A stretch of 64,000 bases of DNA, taken from Mycobacterium fragae. Its GTDB lineage: Bacteria > Actinomycetota > Actinomycetes > Mycobacteriales > Mycobacteriaceae. Positions 7,767-16,816 of the stretch are shown one piece after another. Numbering within the stretch: position 1 is the first letter of the stretch; the number at the start of each line of letters is the position of its first letter. The notes under the pieces were generated by a model, which was given only the letters and a program-made list of their open reading frames with translations, did no database searches and was not told the origin of the DNA. The stretch covers positions 434,001 through 498,000 of the forward strand of contig NZ_LQOW01000031.1 of NCBI RefSeq assembly GCF_002102185.1. Direction: 5' to 3'. The position numbers were made by a program, and so were the translations under genes.

Positions 7767-9302
7767 TCAACCGTTCTGTGCGATGTCCTCCAATACGGCG
7801 AACATCGTGCGGGTCGGCACACCGGTGCCGCCCTTGGGCGTGTAGCCCCAGGGACTGCCGGTGTTGTAGGCCGGACCGGCCACGTCGATATGCGCCCAGT
7901 CCACCGAATCCCCGACGAACTCGCGCAAATAGACACCCGCCACCAGCATCCCGGCGAAGCGCTGACCGCTGACATTGGCCAAGTCGGCCACCGTCGACTT
8001 CAGATCGTCCTTGAGCTCGTCGGGCAGCGGCATGGCCCAGCCGTTCTCGCCGACCCGCTGCGAGATGGCGGCCACCCGGTCACGGAACTCGTCGCTGCCC
8101 ATCACCCCGGGCGTGCGCGAGCCGAGCGCCACCGTCTGTGCGCCGGTCAACGTGGACGTCTCGATCAAGTAGTCGGGGTTGTCCTCGCAGGCCCGGGCGA
8201 TGGCGTCGGCAAGGATCAGCCGGCCCTCGGCGTCGGTGTTGAGCACCTCGACGGTGGTTCCGCCGTACTGGGTCAGCACGTCACCGGGGCGCTGGGCGGT
8301 CGCCGACGGCATGTTCTCGGCCATCGGCACGGTGGCGATCACGTCGATCGGCAAGTCCAGCTGGGCGGCCAACGTAACGGTCGCAATGACCGCGGCGGCC
8401 CCACCCATGTCGGAGGTCATGTAGTGCATGTTCGTCGCGGGCTTGATCGAGATCCCACCGGTGTCAAAGGTGATGCCCTTACCGACCAGGGCGACCTTTT
8501 TGGCCTGCTTCGGGTTTTTCGCCAGCCGTGACCCAAGATGGCTCAGCCGCACCAGCCGCGGTGGCCGTGACGAGCCCTTGCCGACGCCGATCACGCCACC
8601 GTATCCGCCTTTTTGCAGTGCCTTGTCGTCGAGCACCTCGACCTCGAGGCCAACCGATTCGCCCAAAGCCTTTGCCCGGCTGGCGAATTCGTCAGGGTAG
8701 AGGTGGCTGGGCGGGGTGTTGACGAAGTCACGCGCGGTGGCGACTGCGGTCGCCACCGCCGCGGCATGCGCAGCCTGCGTCTTGGCGCCCTTCGCGGTGG
8801 ATAACACAGTCAGCTTTCGCAGGCCCGGGTCTTTCGGCGCCGTCTTGTCGCTGCGGAACGCGGTGAATCGGTAGCTGCCCAGAATCAGTCCTTCGACAGC
8901 GGCCTCCAGATCGAGCTCGCTCAGCGTGGTGACCGCGGTCTCGGCGCCGCCCAACGCGCGCGCCGCCGCCCCAGCAGCACGCCGAATCACGTCGGCGGGC
9001 CATTCGTCGCGCGGCTTGCCGAGGCCCACCGTGAGCACGCTGCTCACCGGCAACGACGACACCAACAGCCGATTGGTCTGCTCGCTGCCGCCCTTGGCGT
9101 CCAGCGCACGCAGACCGTCCTCGATCTCGGCCACCGCCTCGGCATCGAGGAACGGCTCGGCCGCGGTCACGACCGCGCCGGGCTGATCCTCGTCACCGGA
9201 TGTCACGACCGGAACGATCAGCGTCGCTTTTGCGACGCCGCGACTCGGCAGCGATGTGGCGACGGTGACGGGGGGCGGCTGGTAACCGGATTCGGAGCTC
9301 AC
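7767..9302 (-). CDS. pepA: Leucyl aminopeptidase, peptidase family M17
   Basis: Cytosolic two-metal aminopeptidase (called PepB in M. tuberculosis annotation). The 511-aa product has a variable N-terminal domain and a C-terminal catalytic domain. Metal and catalytic motifs are visible: GKGITFDTGG, MTSDMGGAAA and the M17 signature NTDAEGRL near residue 350. The GTG start at 9302 lies 15 nt after the cyclase stop, so the two minus-strand genes may be co-transcribed. Full length for the family. Confidence 0.95.
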   Translation of the reverse strand: MSSESGYQPPPVTVATSLPSRGVAKATLIVPVVTSGDEDQPGAVVTAAEPFLDAEAVAEIEDGLRALDAKGGSEQTNRLLVSSLPVSSVLTVGLGKPRDEWPADVIRRAAGAAARALGGAETAVTTLSELDLEAAVEGLILGSYRFTAFRSDKTAPKDPGLRKLTVLSTAKGAKTQAAHAAAVATAVATARDFVNTPPSHLYPDEFASRAKALGESVGLEVEVLDDKALQKGGYGGVIGVGKGSSRPPRLVRLSHLGSRLAKNPKQAKKVALVGKGITFDTGGISIKPATNMHYMTSDMGGAAAVIATVTLAAQLDLPIDVIATVPMAENMPSATAQRPGDVLTQYGGTTVEVLNTDAEGRLILADAIARACEDNPDYLIETSTLTGAQTVALGSRTPGVMGSDEFRDRVAAISQRVGENGWAMPLPDELKDDLKSTVADLANVSGQRFAGMLVAGVYLREFVGDSVDWAHIDVAGPAYNTGSPWGYTPKGGTGVPTRTMFAVLEDIAQNG

Positions 9303-9317
9303 GACGAACCACCCTAG

Positions 9318-10424
9318 TCAGAGGGTGCGCACATGCAGATCATAGGCCGTCACAGGTTCGTCAAAACCCTTGAGTGTCAACGGATCCTGGACCGTCGCGG
9401 GCCAATCCGGCAGCGCGTCGTGGACGGCCGCCGCGGCAAGGATCTGCCCCGGTGACGCGGCCGCGACCAGGCGGGCGGCCAGGTTCACGGCATTGCCGAA
9501 GTAATCGCCGTTGATGGTCAGGATCTCCCCGTAACCGAGACCCGCGCGAACCTGCAGGCCAACCTCGCGCGCCAATGGGTGGTCGACGAGGTCGAGCGCC
9601 GTTTTGGCCAGCCGCTCCGGCGTCGAGTTCACCCACATCACGGCGTCCCCGATGAATTTCACGACCCGTCCGCCGTCGGCGTGGACGACATCGGAGACGG
9701 TGGCGGAAAAGCCGTTGAGCAAGGTCGACAACTCTGCGGGTGTGAGCATCTGGGTCAGCGCCGTGAAGCCGGACAGGTCCACGAAGCCCACGCCGCACAC
9801 CACGCTGGCCGACGGGCCCGACACCACACCTTCGACGAAGGTGCGGGTACTGGTCAGGTGGTGCCGGTGAACGGCGTCCATCATCGCCCCGAGCCTGGGG
9901 ATGTACTCGGCGACCGCGCGGAAGGCTCGCGCGCTGATGAGTTCATCGCCCGTGTGCCCGATCCACAGCTCCGGTCGACCCGTGCGGATCATGGACGACA
10001 AGGCATCGGCCAGCCGGGCCATGGATGCGCCAAGGACGCGCAGGAATCCGGACGCGGCGTCCTCACCGAAGTCGGCCTTGAACGCCGCCCACGTCGCCAG
10101 CCCATCGACATCGGCCTGGCTCAAGGTGGGGGTATCGGCGTCCGCGACCGTCAGGCCCAGCATGGCCCAGGCGTGTTCGATGTCCTCGACGGGCACCCCG
10201 AGCTCCTCGGCGGCGCTGCGCAGGCTGTGGATCGGGGGACCGGAGCGCTGCAGCGCGTCTCCGGCAAGGCCGAACAGCCGCCCGTTGCGCTCGGCTTCGG
10301 CCATCTCCTCGGTGGTGAAACCGAGGCTGTCCAGATACTCGATCAGGCCGGCTCGCTGGCGCGCGTCGGCGATCCCCGCTGCTTCGAGGGCATCGAAGTC
10401 GACCACCTCATTAGTGTGGAGCAT
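9318..10424 (-). CDS. Class III adenylyl cyclase (Rv2212-like)
   Basis: Makes cAMP from ATP. The 368-aa product has an N-terminal regulatory domain (about 1-190) and a C-terminal class III catalytic domain. The two metal-binding aspartates are D216 (FVDLSGF) and D260 (VKFIGDAV). The ATP-specifying lysine K256 is in place, and NAVNLAARL supplies the transition-state Asn/Arg. The M. tuberculosis orthologue is reported to respond to fatty acids. ATG at 10424 is chosen because it gives the family length; longer in-frame extension runs antisense through gcvT. The start lies 1 nt from the divergent gcvT start. Confidence 0.9.
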   Translation of the reverse strand: MLHTNEVVDFDALEAAGIADARQRAGLIEYLDSLGFTTEEMAEAERNGRLFGLAGDALQRSGPPIHSLRSAAEELGVPVEDIEHAWAMLGLTVADADTPTLSQADVDGLATWAAFKADFGEDAASGFLRVLGASMARLADALSSMIRTGRPELWIGHTGDELISARAFRAVAEYIPRLGAMMDAVHRHHLTSTRTFVEGVVSGPSASVVCGVGFVDLSGFTALTQMLTPAELSTLLNGFSATVSDVVHADGGRVVKFIGDAVMWVNSTPERLAKTALDLVDHPLAREVGLQVRAGLGYGEILTINGDYFGNAVNLAARLVAAASPGQILAAAAVHDALPDWPATVQDPLTLKGFDEPVTAYDLHVRTL

Positions 10425-10425
10425 C

Positions 10426-11541
10426 GTGACCGACTCCCCCGCAAGCGGGCGGTACCCCCAGCGGGGACCGCTGGAAGAGCGCCACCGCGACCTGGGCGCC
10501 AACTTCGCAGAATTCGGTGGCTGGCTCATGCCGGTGTCGTATGCCGGCACCGTCAGCGAACACACCGCGACCCGAACCACCGTCGGACTGTTCGACGTCA
10601 GCCATCTCGGCAAGGCGACCGTCCGCGGACCGGGCGCGGCGCAGTTCGTCAACTCCGCGCTTACCAACGACCTCGACCGCATCGGACCGGGCAAAGCGCA
10701 ATACACGTTGTGCTGCACCGAATCCGGCGGTGTCATCGACGACCTGATCGCCTACTACGTCTCGGCCGACGAGATCTTCCTGGTGCCCAATGCCGCCAAC
10801 ACCGCCGCGGTGGTCGCCGCCCTGCAGGACGCCGCGCCCGCGGGAGTCACGATCAGCAATGAGCACCGCTCGTATGCCGTGCTGGCCGTTCAGGGACCGC
10901 GGTCGGCGGATGTGCTCGCCGAGTTGGGGCTGCCGACCGGCATGGACTACATGGGCTATGCCGACGCCACGTTTTCCGGGGTCCCGGTGCGGGTTTGCCG
11001 CAGCGGATACACCGGTGAGCACGGCTACGAGCTGCTGCCGCCATGGGAATCAGCCGACGTGGTGTTCGACGCGCTGGCGGCCGCGGTCGCCCGGGCCGAC
11101 GGGCAGCCGGCTGGCCTGGGCGCACGCGACACGCTGCGCACCGAGATGGGTTATCCACTGCACGGGCACGAACTTTCGACCGCCATCTCGCCGCTGCAGG
11201 CCCGGTGCGGCTGGGCCATCGGCTGGAAGAAGGACGCGTTCTTCGGCCGTGACGCGCTACTGGCCGAGAAGGCGACAGGTCCGCGGCGGCTGCTGCGCGG
11301 GCTGCGCGCGGTGGGGCGCGGCGTGCTGCGGCCCGACCTGACGGTGCTCAACGGCGACACCGAGGTCGGGGTCACCACGTCGGGCACCTTTTCGCCGACG
11401 CTGAAGGTCGGCATCGCGCTGGCGCTGATCGACACCGAGGCGGGCATCGAGGACGGCCAGCACGTCACCGTCGACGTCCGAGGTCGCGCCGTCGAATGTG
11501 AAGTGGTGCGCCCACCGTTTGTCGAACCGAAAACCCGGTAG
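10426..11541 (+). CDS. gcvT: Glycine cleavage system T protein (aminomethyltransferase)
   Basis: Tetrahydrofolate-dependent aminomethyltransferase that releases ammonia from the lipoyl-bound intermediate on the H protein. The 371-aa product (M. tuberculosis 379) has the T-protein features: FDVSHLGK near the N-terminus, the GYTGEHGYELL motif near 190 and a C-terminal barrel with SGTFSPTLKVGIAL. GTG at 10426 (VTDSPASG) is the only sensible start before MPVSYAG, and it keeps the conserved LEERHRDLGANF segment. It begins back to back with the divergent cyclase gene. Confidence 0.94.
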   Translation: MTDSPASGRYPQRGPLEERHRDLGANFAEFGGWLMPVSYAGTVSEHTATRTTVGLFDVSHLGKATVRGPGAAQFVNSALTNDLDRIGPGKAQYTLCCTESGGVIDDLIAYYVSADEIFLVPNAANTAAVVAALQDAAPAGVTISNEHRSYAVLAVQGPRSADVLAELGLPTGMDYMGYADATFSGVPVRVCRSGYTGEHGYELLPPWESADVVFDALAAAVARADGQPAGLGARDTLRTEMGYPLHGHELSTAISPLQARCGWAIGWKKDAFFGRDALLAEKATGPRRLLRGLRAVGRGVLRPDLTVLNGDTEVGVTTSGTFSPTLKVGIALALIDTEAGIEDGQHVTVDVRGRAVECEVVRPPFVEPKTR

Positions 11542-11564
11542 ACACGCCTATATACAATCGCAGG

Positions 11565-12671
11565 ATGGCCAGCGGGGTTCTCGAGTTCACGGTTTCACCC
11601 ACCGCCAACCCGACGAGCGACGAGGCACGCGAAGCGATACTGGCCGATCCCGGGTTCGGCAGATATCACACCGATCACATGGTGTCGATCGATTACACCG
11701 ACGGCCAGGGTTGGCACGACGCGCGGGTGATCGCGTACGGCCCGATCGAACTGGATCCCTCGGCGCTCGTGCTGCACTACGCGCAGGAAGTCTTCGAGGG
11801 GCTCAAGGCGTACCGCTGGCCGGACGGGTCGATCGTGTCGTTTCGCGCCGAGGCGAACGCCGCCCGGATGCGGTCGTCGGCACGGCGGATCGCGATCCCC
11901 GAACTGCCCGACGAGGTGTTCATCCAGTCGCTGCGACAACTGGTCGCCATCGACAAGGCTTGGGTGCCGCCGGCGGGCGGCGAGGAGTCGTTGTATCTGC
12001 GACCGTTCGTGTTCGCCACCGAGCCGGGGCTGGGCGTGCGCCCTGCCAAGCAGTATCGGTACATGGTGTTGGCCTCGCCGGCCGGCGCCTACTTCCCGCA
12101 GGGCCTTAAACCGGTCAGCGTCTGGGTGTCAACGGAATACGTGCGCGCCAGCCCGGGTGGTACCGGTGAGGCGAAATTCGGCGGCAATTACGCCGCGTCG
12201 CTTTTGGCGTATGCGCAGGCGATCGAGAACGACTGCCAACAAGTGGTGTGGCTGGATGCTGTGGAACGCCGCTATATCGAAGAGATGGGCGGCATGAACA
12301 TCTTCTTCGTGTTCGGCAGCGGCGGGTCGACCCGGCTGGTCACCCCGGAGCTGTCCGGTTCGCTTTTGCCCGGCATCACCCGGGATTCATTGCTGCAGCT
12401 GGCAACCGACGCCGGCTTCGCCGTCGAGGAACGCAAAATCGACATCGACGAGTGGCAGAAGAAGAATGCCGCCGGCGAGATCACCGAGGTGTTCGCCTGC
12501 GGCACCGCAGCCGTAATCACCCCGATCGCGCATGTGAAGTACGGCGAAACCGAATTCACCATCGGTGATGGCGAACCCGGCGAGGTGACGATGGCACTGC
12601 GGGACACGCTGACCGGCATTCAGCGCGGAACGTTCGCCGATACGCACGGCTGGATGTCGCGGCTGGGCTAG
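11565..12671 (+). CDS. ilvE: Branched-chain amino acid aminotransferase
   Basis: PLP-dependent fold-type IV transaminase for Leu, Ile and Val, with a possible role in methionine recycling. The 368-aa product carries the PLP lysine K204 in GEAKFGGNYAAS, EEMGGMNIFFVF, and the phosphate-cup region TEVFACGTAAVITPI. The length matches the family. The ATG at 11565 follows gcvT by 23 nt, so the genes may be co-transcribed. The stop TAG shares the palindrome CTAG with the stop of the convergent membrane gene. Confidence 0.97.
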   Translation: MASGVLEFTVSPTANPTSDEAREAILADPGFGRYHTDHMVSIDYTDGQGWHDARVIAYGPIELDPSALVLHYAQEVFEGLKAYRWPDGSIVSFRAEANAARMRSSARRIAIPELPDEVFIQSLRQLVAIDKAWVPPAGGEESLYLRPFVFATEPGLGVRPAKQYRYMVLASPAGAYFPQGLKPVSVWVSTEYVRASPGGTGEAKFGGNYAASLLAYAQAIENDCQQVVWLDAVERRYIEEMGGMNIFFVFGSGGSTRLVTPELSGSLLPGITRDSLLQLATDAGFAVEERKIDIDEWQKKNAAGEITEVFACGTAAVITPIAHVKYGETEFTIGDGEPGEVTMALRDTLTGIQRGTFADTHGWMSRLG

Positions 12672-15007
12672 GTGTCTTCGGCATATCGCTGCGCGAACTC
12701 GTCGGCGGGAACCGGCCACTGTTCGCCGTCCGCGCCCCGCACCACCCAATCGCCGTCGGCGGCGGTCGTGGGGCCTTCCAAGGTCTCGATTGTCTCGCCC
12801 GGCTGCGCCGGTCGGGCGAGAACCTTTCCGCGCCTTCGCCATTGCCGTCCTTCGACATGCTCGTGCGTGGCCCGGAAAATGTCGTCGCGCACCGACCAAC
12901 TCTGCCCGTCGGCCCGCACCTCCCAGTCGCCGGCATCGGCCCGCATCGTCTCTCCGGACTGCGACGTCCACGTCCACGGCGTACTCCGTTGTTCGGCGGT
13001 GACGAGCCCCACGCGCCGGAACGGTTGCCACAGCGGACGTGAGCGATAGCCGAGCTGGCGAAGGCTCCACAATGTGGCGGCCAGACTGTTCACCGCGGTG
13101 TTGAGCATCTCCGGGTCGCTTTCGATCACCGACCAGTCGACGAGCTTGTCGTGGATGCGCTTGGCATCGTCGCGGACCGCGCCGTATCTCCAGCCATTGC
13201 GGCGGTAGTAGCGACACCAGTCTTCGTGTTCTGCGCGTGCCATCTTCATTGCGGCGTCACGGTCGAAGCCCATCCGCGCAAGCTGTTCGATTGGGGGCAA
13301 TCCGGCCATGTCCTGTGCGCGCAGCGGTGTCGGCGGGCTGCCCCAGGTGTTCCAGGTGTGGCCCGCGATCTGCTCGACCATCCACAGCGCATTACGGACC
13401 TGGCGGCGATTCGACCCGCGCCAGAACTCCTCGAGCCGGTCCCACGGTAAGCGTGCCGGCGAATGCGGTGTCTGCGGCCCGAGGCTGGCCACGTAGCGCT
13501 CATGGATCAGCCTGGCTGCGCGCTCCCACGCATCCTGCGCCTGCCCCTCCGGGACGTCGAGTGCGAGGCCGTATGTCCGCAGCCGGCCCACGATTGCCGG
13601 GTCGTCGGCCAAGCGGGCGTCGCTGTCCCAGCAGTAGACCGGCATGTTGGGGAAACGGGCGGCCAGCCGGGTACCGGTTGACGTGCTGGCGGACGGCCCG
13701 CGTGGCTGGTCGTCGACGAATATCACGGCGTTACGCTCCGTCTCGCCATCGCCGATCAACCGCATCAATGTCGACACTGTCGGCGCGTGCGGCGCCGCCT
13801 CGATGTCCGGCCCGGTAGATACGAATCCGAGCTGCCGGCGGTGGAATTCGTGATCCTGCAGGTATTCCTCGGCGTCCTCGCCCACCAGGGTCAGCGACGG
13901 CAGCGCGGCCTCGCCGGGTGCTGCGTAGTAGTCGTATTCCAGTTTGCGGCGAGTCAGATCGGCGCACAGTGCCAGCGTCAAAGGTGTTGTTCCGCAGATG
14001 AATACACGCTGAACGGCCTCGGCCGCAGTGACGTTGTCGAGCAGCCGCCGAGCGGTCACCTCATATTTGCCGACGGCATCGGCCGCCCAACGGGTGTCAG
14101 ACCCGCCGAGCTGCTGGGCGCGCCAGGCCTCGGCTTGCCACGGATCATCGATTCGGACGATCAGGGGCAGCCGCTGCTTGTGACCGACCACCGCCAGCGC
14201 CCGCGTAATGGCGTCCAGCCATGTCAGGTTGGTCGCCGGATCGGCCGACATCAGGTAGAGCCGCTCGAGGTTGCGCCACAGCGACAGCGACTCCAGCGTT
14301 TCCGGTGCGTTGAAGTCCACCGACACCACCCGGCCGCCCTGAAGGCGGGCTTCCTGTTCGCCGGGCTCGTCGGGACCGCCGGTGACGACCACCAGGGTGC
14401 TGCGCCGGTCCAGCGTTGCGGCAATCGAGCTGACCATCGAGCGGGTGTCGTCGTCGATGCCGACGACAACGGTCACCGCACCGGCGCGGCTTGCCCGCAG
14501 CCGATCCACTTGCGACCGGAACAACGCGATCACCACGCCGGCGAGCCCGGTGAAGATCGCTCCAAGTGCGGCCAGGCGGCCGACCACCAGGGCGGCGGAA
14601 GTGGTCTTGGGACAGACATGCCCGTTCAGCGTCATATCGCCGACACCGCCTTTGACCAGCGCGGCCGTCCAGGTCAGCGGCTGGAAAAAGGCCGGGTGGG
14701 TGGTGTCGTGGCACTCCCAGTACGAGCTGAAGCCCAGCACCGCAGCGGTTGCAGCGAGCCCCGCAACGACCGCGATCGGCACGTTTGGCGACCGGCGGAC
14801 GCCGCGGGTTCGAAAGGTCAACGCGCACAGGGCAACTAGGACGGCCACCACAATCGCGACCGTCGGCCACGATCCCGGCCGGCCGAACCAGCTCACCCAC
14901 GCCGGCAGCGCGCCGGCGGCGGAGGGCTGCACCGCCAGCACGCACAGCCAGGCGAGCAGGATCAGGGCAACAGCTGAAAGGCTGATTCGCACCCAGCGGT
15001 AAGGCAC
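12668..15007 (-). CDS. RCK-RyR membrane protein with pore-like N-terminus
   Basis: This 779-aa protein is not a standard mycobacterial core gene. Residues 8-27, 47-66, 76-96 and about 140-164 are membrane segments. Between the last two lies an extracytoplasmic-looking loop with two cysteines (C99, C132) and KGGVGDM at 119-125, reminiscent of a K+-channel filter (GxGD). Two Rossmann/RCK-like domains follow: about 177-320 (AVTVVVGIDDD...LVVVTGG) and about 334-480 (VFICGTTPLTLALC). A ryanodine-receptor (RyR) domain spans about 580-650 (EHEDWCRYYRRNGWRYG, VRDDAKRIH, LVDW). The C-terminus repeats a GDW-V-R-DG--W-V motif twice (692-718, 751-776). Gene neighbours offer no function. Likely a ligand-gated ion channel or nucleotide sensor (inference). 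Confidence 0.75.
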   Translation of the reverse strand: MPYRWVRISLSAVALILLAWLCVLAVQPSAAGALPAWVSWFGRPGSWPTVAIVVAVLVALCALTFRTRGVRRSPNVPIAVVAGLAATAAVLGFSSYWECHDTTHPAFFQPLTWTAALVKGGVGDMTLNGHVCPKTTSAALVVGRLAALGAIFTGLAGVVIALFRSQVDRLRASRAGAVTVVVGIDDDTRSMVSSIAATLDRRSTLVVVTGGPDEPGEQEARLQGGRVVSVDFNAPETLESLSLWRNLERLYLMSADPATNLTWLDAITRALAVVGHKQRLPLIVRIDDPWQAEAWRAQQLGGSDTRWAADAVGKYEVTARRLLDNVTAAEAVQRVFICGTTPLTLALCADLTRRKLEYDYYAAPGEAALPSLTLVGEDAEEYLQDHEFHRRQLGFVSTGPDIEAAPHAPTVSTLMRLIGDGETERNAVIFVDDQPRGPSASTSTGTRLAARFPNMPVYCWDSDARLADDPAIVGRLRTYGLALDVPEGQAQDAWERAARLIHERYVASLGPQTPHSPARLPWDRLEEFWRGSNRRQVRNALWMVEQIAGHTWNTWGSPPTPLRAQDMAGLPPIEQLARMGFDRDAAMKMARAEHEDWCRYYRRNGWRYGAVRDDAKRIHDKLVDWSVIESDPEMLNTAVNSLAATLWSLRQLGYRSRPLWQPFRRVGLVTAEQRSTPWTWTSQSGETMRADAGDWEVRADGQSWSVRDDIFRATHEHVEGRQWRRRGKVLARPAQPGETIETLEGPTTAADGDWVVRGADGEQWPVPADEFAQRYAEDT

Positions 15008-15026
15008 GACGCTGAAAATAACGCCG

Positions 15027-15770
15027 TCAGCCCAGCCGCACCAGCCCGGCCAGCACCACCGCGGCCACCGTCGTGGTCAGTTCGATTGCGGCGCCGAGCA
15101 CATCGCCGCTGATCCCGCCGAACCGCCGCACACAGTGCGCGACCAGGACCGCGCCGCAGCTCAGCGCTGCCAGCACCGCGACCGGGCCCTGCCACGGTTG
15201 ACGACCGGCGGCCAGGGACGCCACGACCAGCGCAACGATCCAGGCCGCCACGACAGGCCCCGGCTGGGTGCCGGCCACCCGCGCGCCCAAGATGCTGCCC
15301 GCGGCGGCCGGCATGGATCGGCGGCAGGCCGCCACCGCCGCAACACGGCCCGCGGACACGGCGACGATGATGCCCACTGGGCTCAACGTCGCGAAAGCCA
15401 GTCCCTGCAGGATGATCACCAACACCACGGCTGCCACTCCGAATGGCCCGGTCGACCCGTCGCGCATCACCTGCCGCGCGCGTTCCGGCGGCCCGTAGCA
15501 GCCCAGCCCGTCGGCGGTGTCGGCCACGCCGTCGATGTGCAGTCCGCGGGTAGCTGCCAGCAGTGCGGCCACCGCGAGCAGGCCGGCCAGTGGGTTGCCC
15601 GACCCGAAGGCCAGCGCGCCGACCCACGCCACGGCCGCCGCCAGCGCACCGAGTGCGGCGCCGACCACCGGCAGCGCGGTCACCCCACCGCCGCCCAGCG
15701 GGCGGTCCGTGCGCCCGGGCACGGGTACGACGGTCCCGAACCCGAAAGCCGTTGCCAGCGAGCGGATCAC
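15027..15770 (-). CDS. cobS: Adenosylcobinamide-GDP ribazoletransferase (cobalamin synthase)
   Basis: Integral membrane enzyme joining adenosylcobinamide-GDP with alpha-ribazole in the last steps of coenzyme B12 synthesis. The 247-aa product has the family signature GLHIDGVADTADGLGCYG followed by RDGSTGPFGVAA, and several hydrophobic helices. GTG at 15770 overlaps the cobT stop (GTGA) and gives M. tuberculosis-like length. Last gene of a cobU-cobT-cobS run. Confidence 0.95.
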   Translation of the reverse strand: MIRSLATAFGFGTVVPVPGRTDRPLGGGGVTALPVVGAALGALAAAVAWVGALAFGSGNPLAGLLAVAALLAATRGLHIDGVADTADGLGCYGPPERARQVMRDGSTGPFGVAAVVLVIILQGLAFATLSPVGIIVAVSAGRVAAVAACRRSMPAAAGSILGARVAGTQPGPVVAAWIVALVVASLAAGRQPWQGPVAVLAALSCGAVLVAHCVRRFGGISGDVLGAAIELTTTVAAVVLAGLVRLG

Positions 15771-16816
15771 GAGTCGGCCCGGTTGGTCACGCCAGCGGCG
15801 GCGAAGGTCGCCATTGACGTCAACGCGGCCACCGCAGCGCGCAGCACCGGCAGCGCCAGCGTTGCGCCGGTTCCCTCGCCCAGGCGCATGCGCAGGTCCA
15901 GGATCGGATCGAGTCCCAATTGGGCCAGGGCCGACGCATGCGCGGGTTCGGTGGAGCGGTGACCCGCCTGCCACCACAGCCGCGCTCCGGGTGCCAGGCG
16001 CTCGGCGACTAGTGCGGCAGCCGTCACCGCGATGCCGTCCAGTAGCAGCGGCGTGCGCCGGACGGCGGCCTGCGCACAGAATCCGGCTATCGCCGCCAGA
16101 TCCGCCCCGCCGCAACTCCGCAGCAAGGCCACCGGGTCGGTGCTCACCGGCGTGGCCCGGAACAACGCGTCACGTACGGCGGCCGTCTTACGCGCCCAGC
16201 CCGCGTCATCGATCCCGGTGCCGTAGCCCACCGCGGCCACCGGCTCGATGTCGGCCAGAGCAGCAACCAAAACCGTTGCGGGAGTGGTGTTTCCGATGCC
16301 CATATCGCCGGCGATAAGCAGATCCGCGCCGCTGTCAACCTCCTGGTCGGCGATCTGGCGGCCGGCGGCTATCGCATCGGACGTCTCCTGATCGGTCAAC
16401 GCATCCTGCTTGGCGATATCACCGCTGCCACGACGCACCTTGTGGGCGCCGATTTGCGGCGTCACGGCGTCGGCGTCCACGGCCAGGTCGGCGACGCGCA
16501 CCGTCGCACCGGCAACCTCTGCCAACGCGTTGATCGCCGCCCCGCCGCCGGCGATGTTGACGACCATCTGACTGGTCACCTCGGGTGGGTAGGCCGACAC
16601 CCCGGACTTCGCAACGCCGTGGTCGCCGGCGAACACCACCACCCGGGCCCGTTCGAATTGCCTTGGCGGGCAGCGACCTTGGCACGACGCCACCCACACC
16701 GACAGATCTTCCAGACGGCCCAGCGAGCCCGGCGGCTTGGTCAGTGTGGCCTGACGGGCGCGCGCGGCCGCAGCGGCATCGGTGTCCGGGGGAACGACCG
16801 GCGGAAACAGCATCAT
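15767..16816 (-). CDS. cobT: Nicotinate-nucleotide--dimethylbenzimidazole phosphoribosyltransferase
   Basis: Makes alpha-ribazole 5'-phosphate from nicotinate mononucleotide and 5,6-dimethylbenzimidazole. The 349-aa product shows the CobT motifs RVVVFAGDHGVA, GDMGIGNTTPA, TGIDD and the catalytic glutamate region LRLGEGTGA (RMRLGEGTGA) near 315. ATG at 16816 overlaps the cobU stop (ATGA); the next codon is also ATG. Translationally coupled at both ends with cobU and cobS. Confidence 0.95.
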   Translation of the reverse strand: MMLFPPVVPPDTDAAAAARARQATLTKPPGSLGRLEDLSVWVASCQGRCPPRQFERARVVVFAGDHGVAKSGVSAYPPEVTSQMVVNIAGGGAAINALAEVAGATVRVADLAVDADAVTPQIGAHKVRRGSGDIAKQDALTDQETSDAIAAGRQIADQEVDSGADLLIAGDMGIGNTTPATVLVAALADIEPVAAVGYGTGIDDAGWARKTAAVRDALFRATPVSTDPVALLRSCGGADLAAIAGFCAQAAVRRTPLLLDGIAVTAAALVAERLAPGARLWWQAGHRSTEPAHASALAQLGLDPILDLRMRLGEGTGATLALPVLRAAVAALTSMATFAAAGVTNRADS

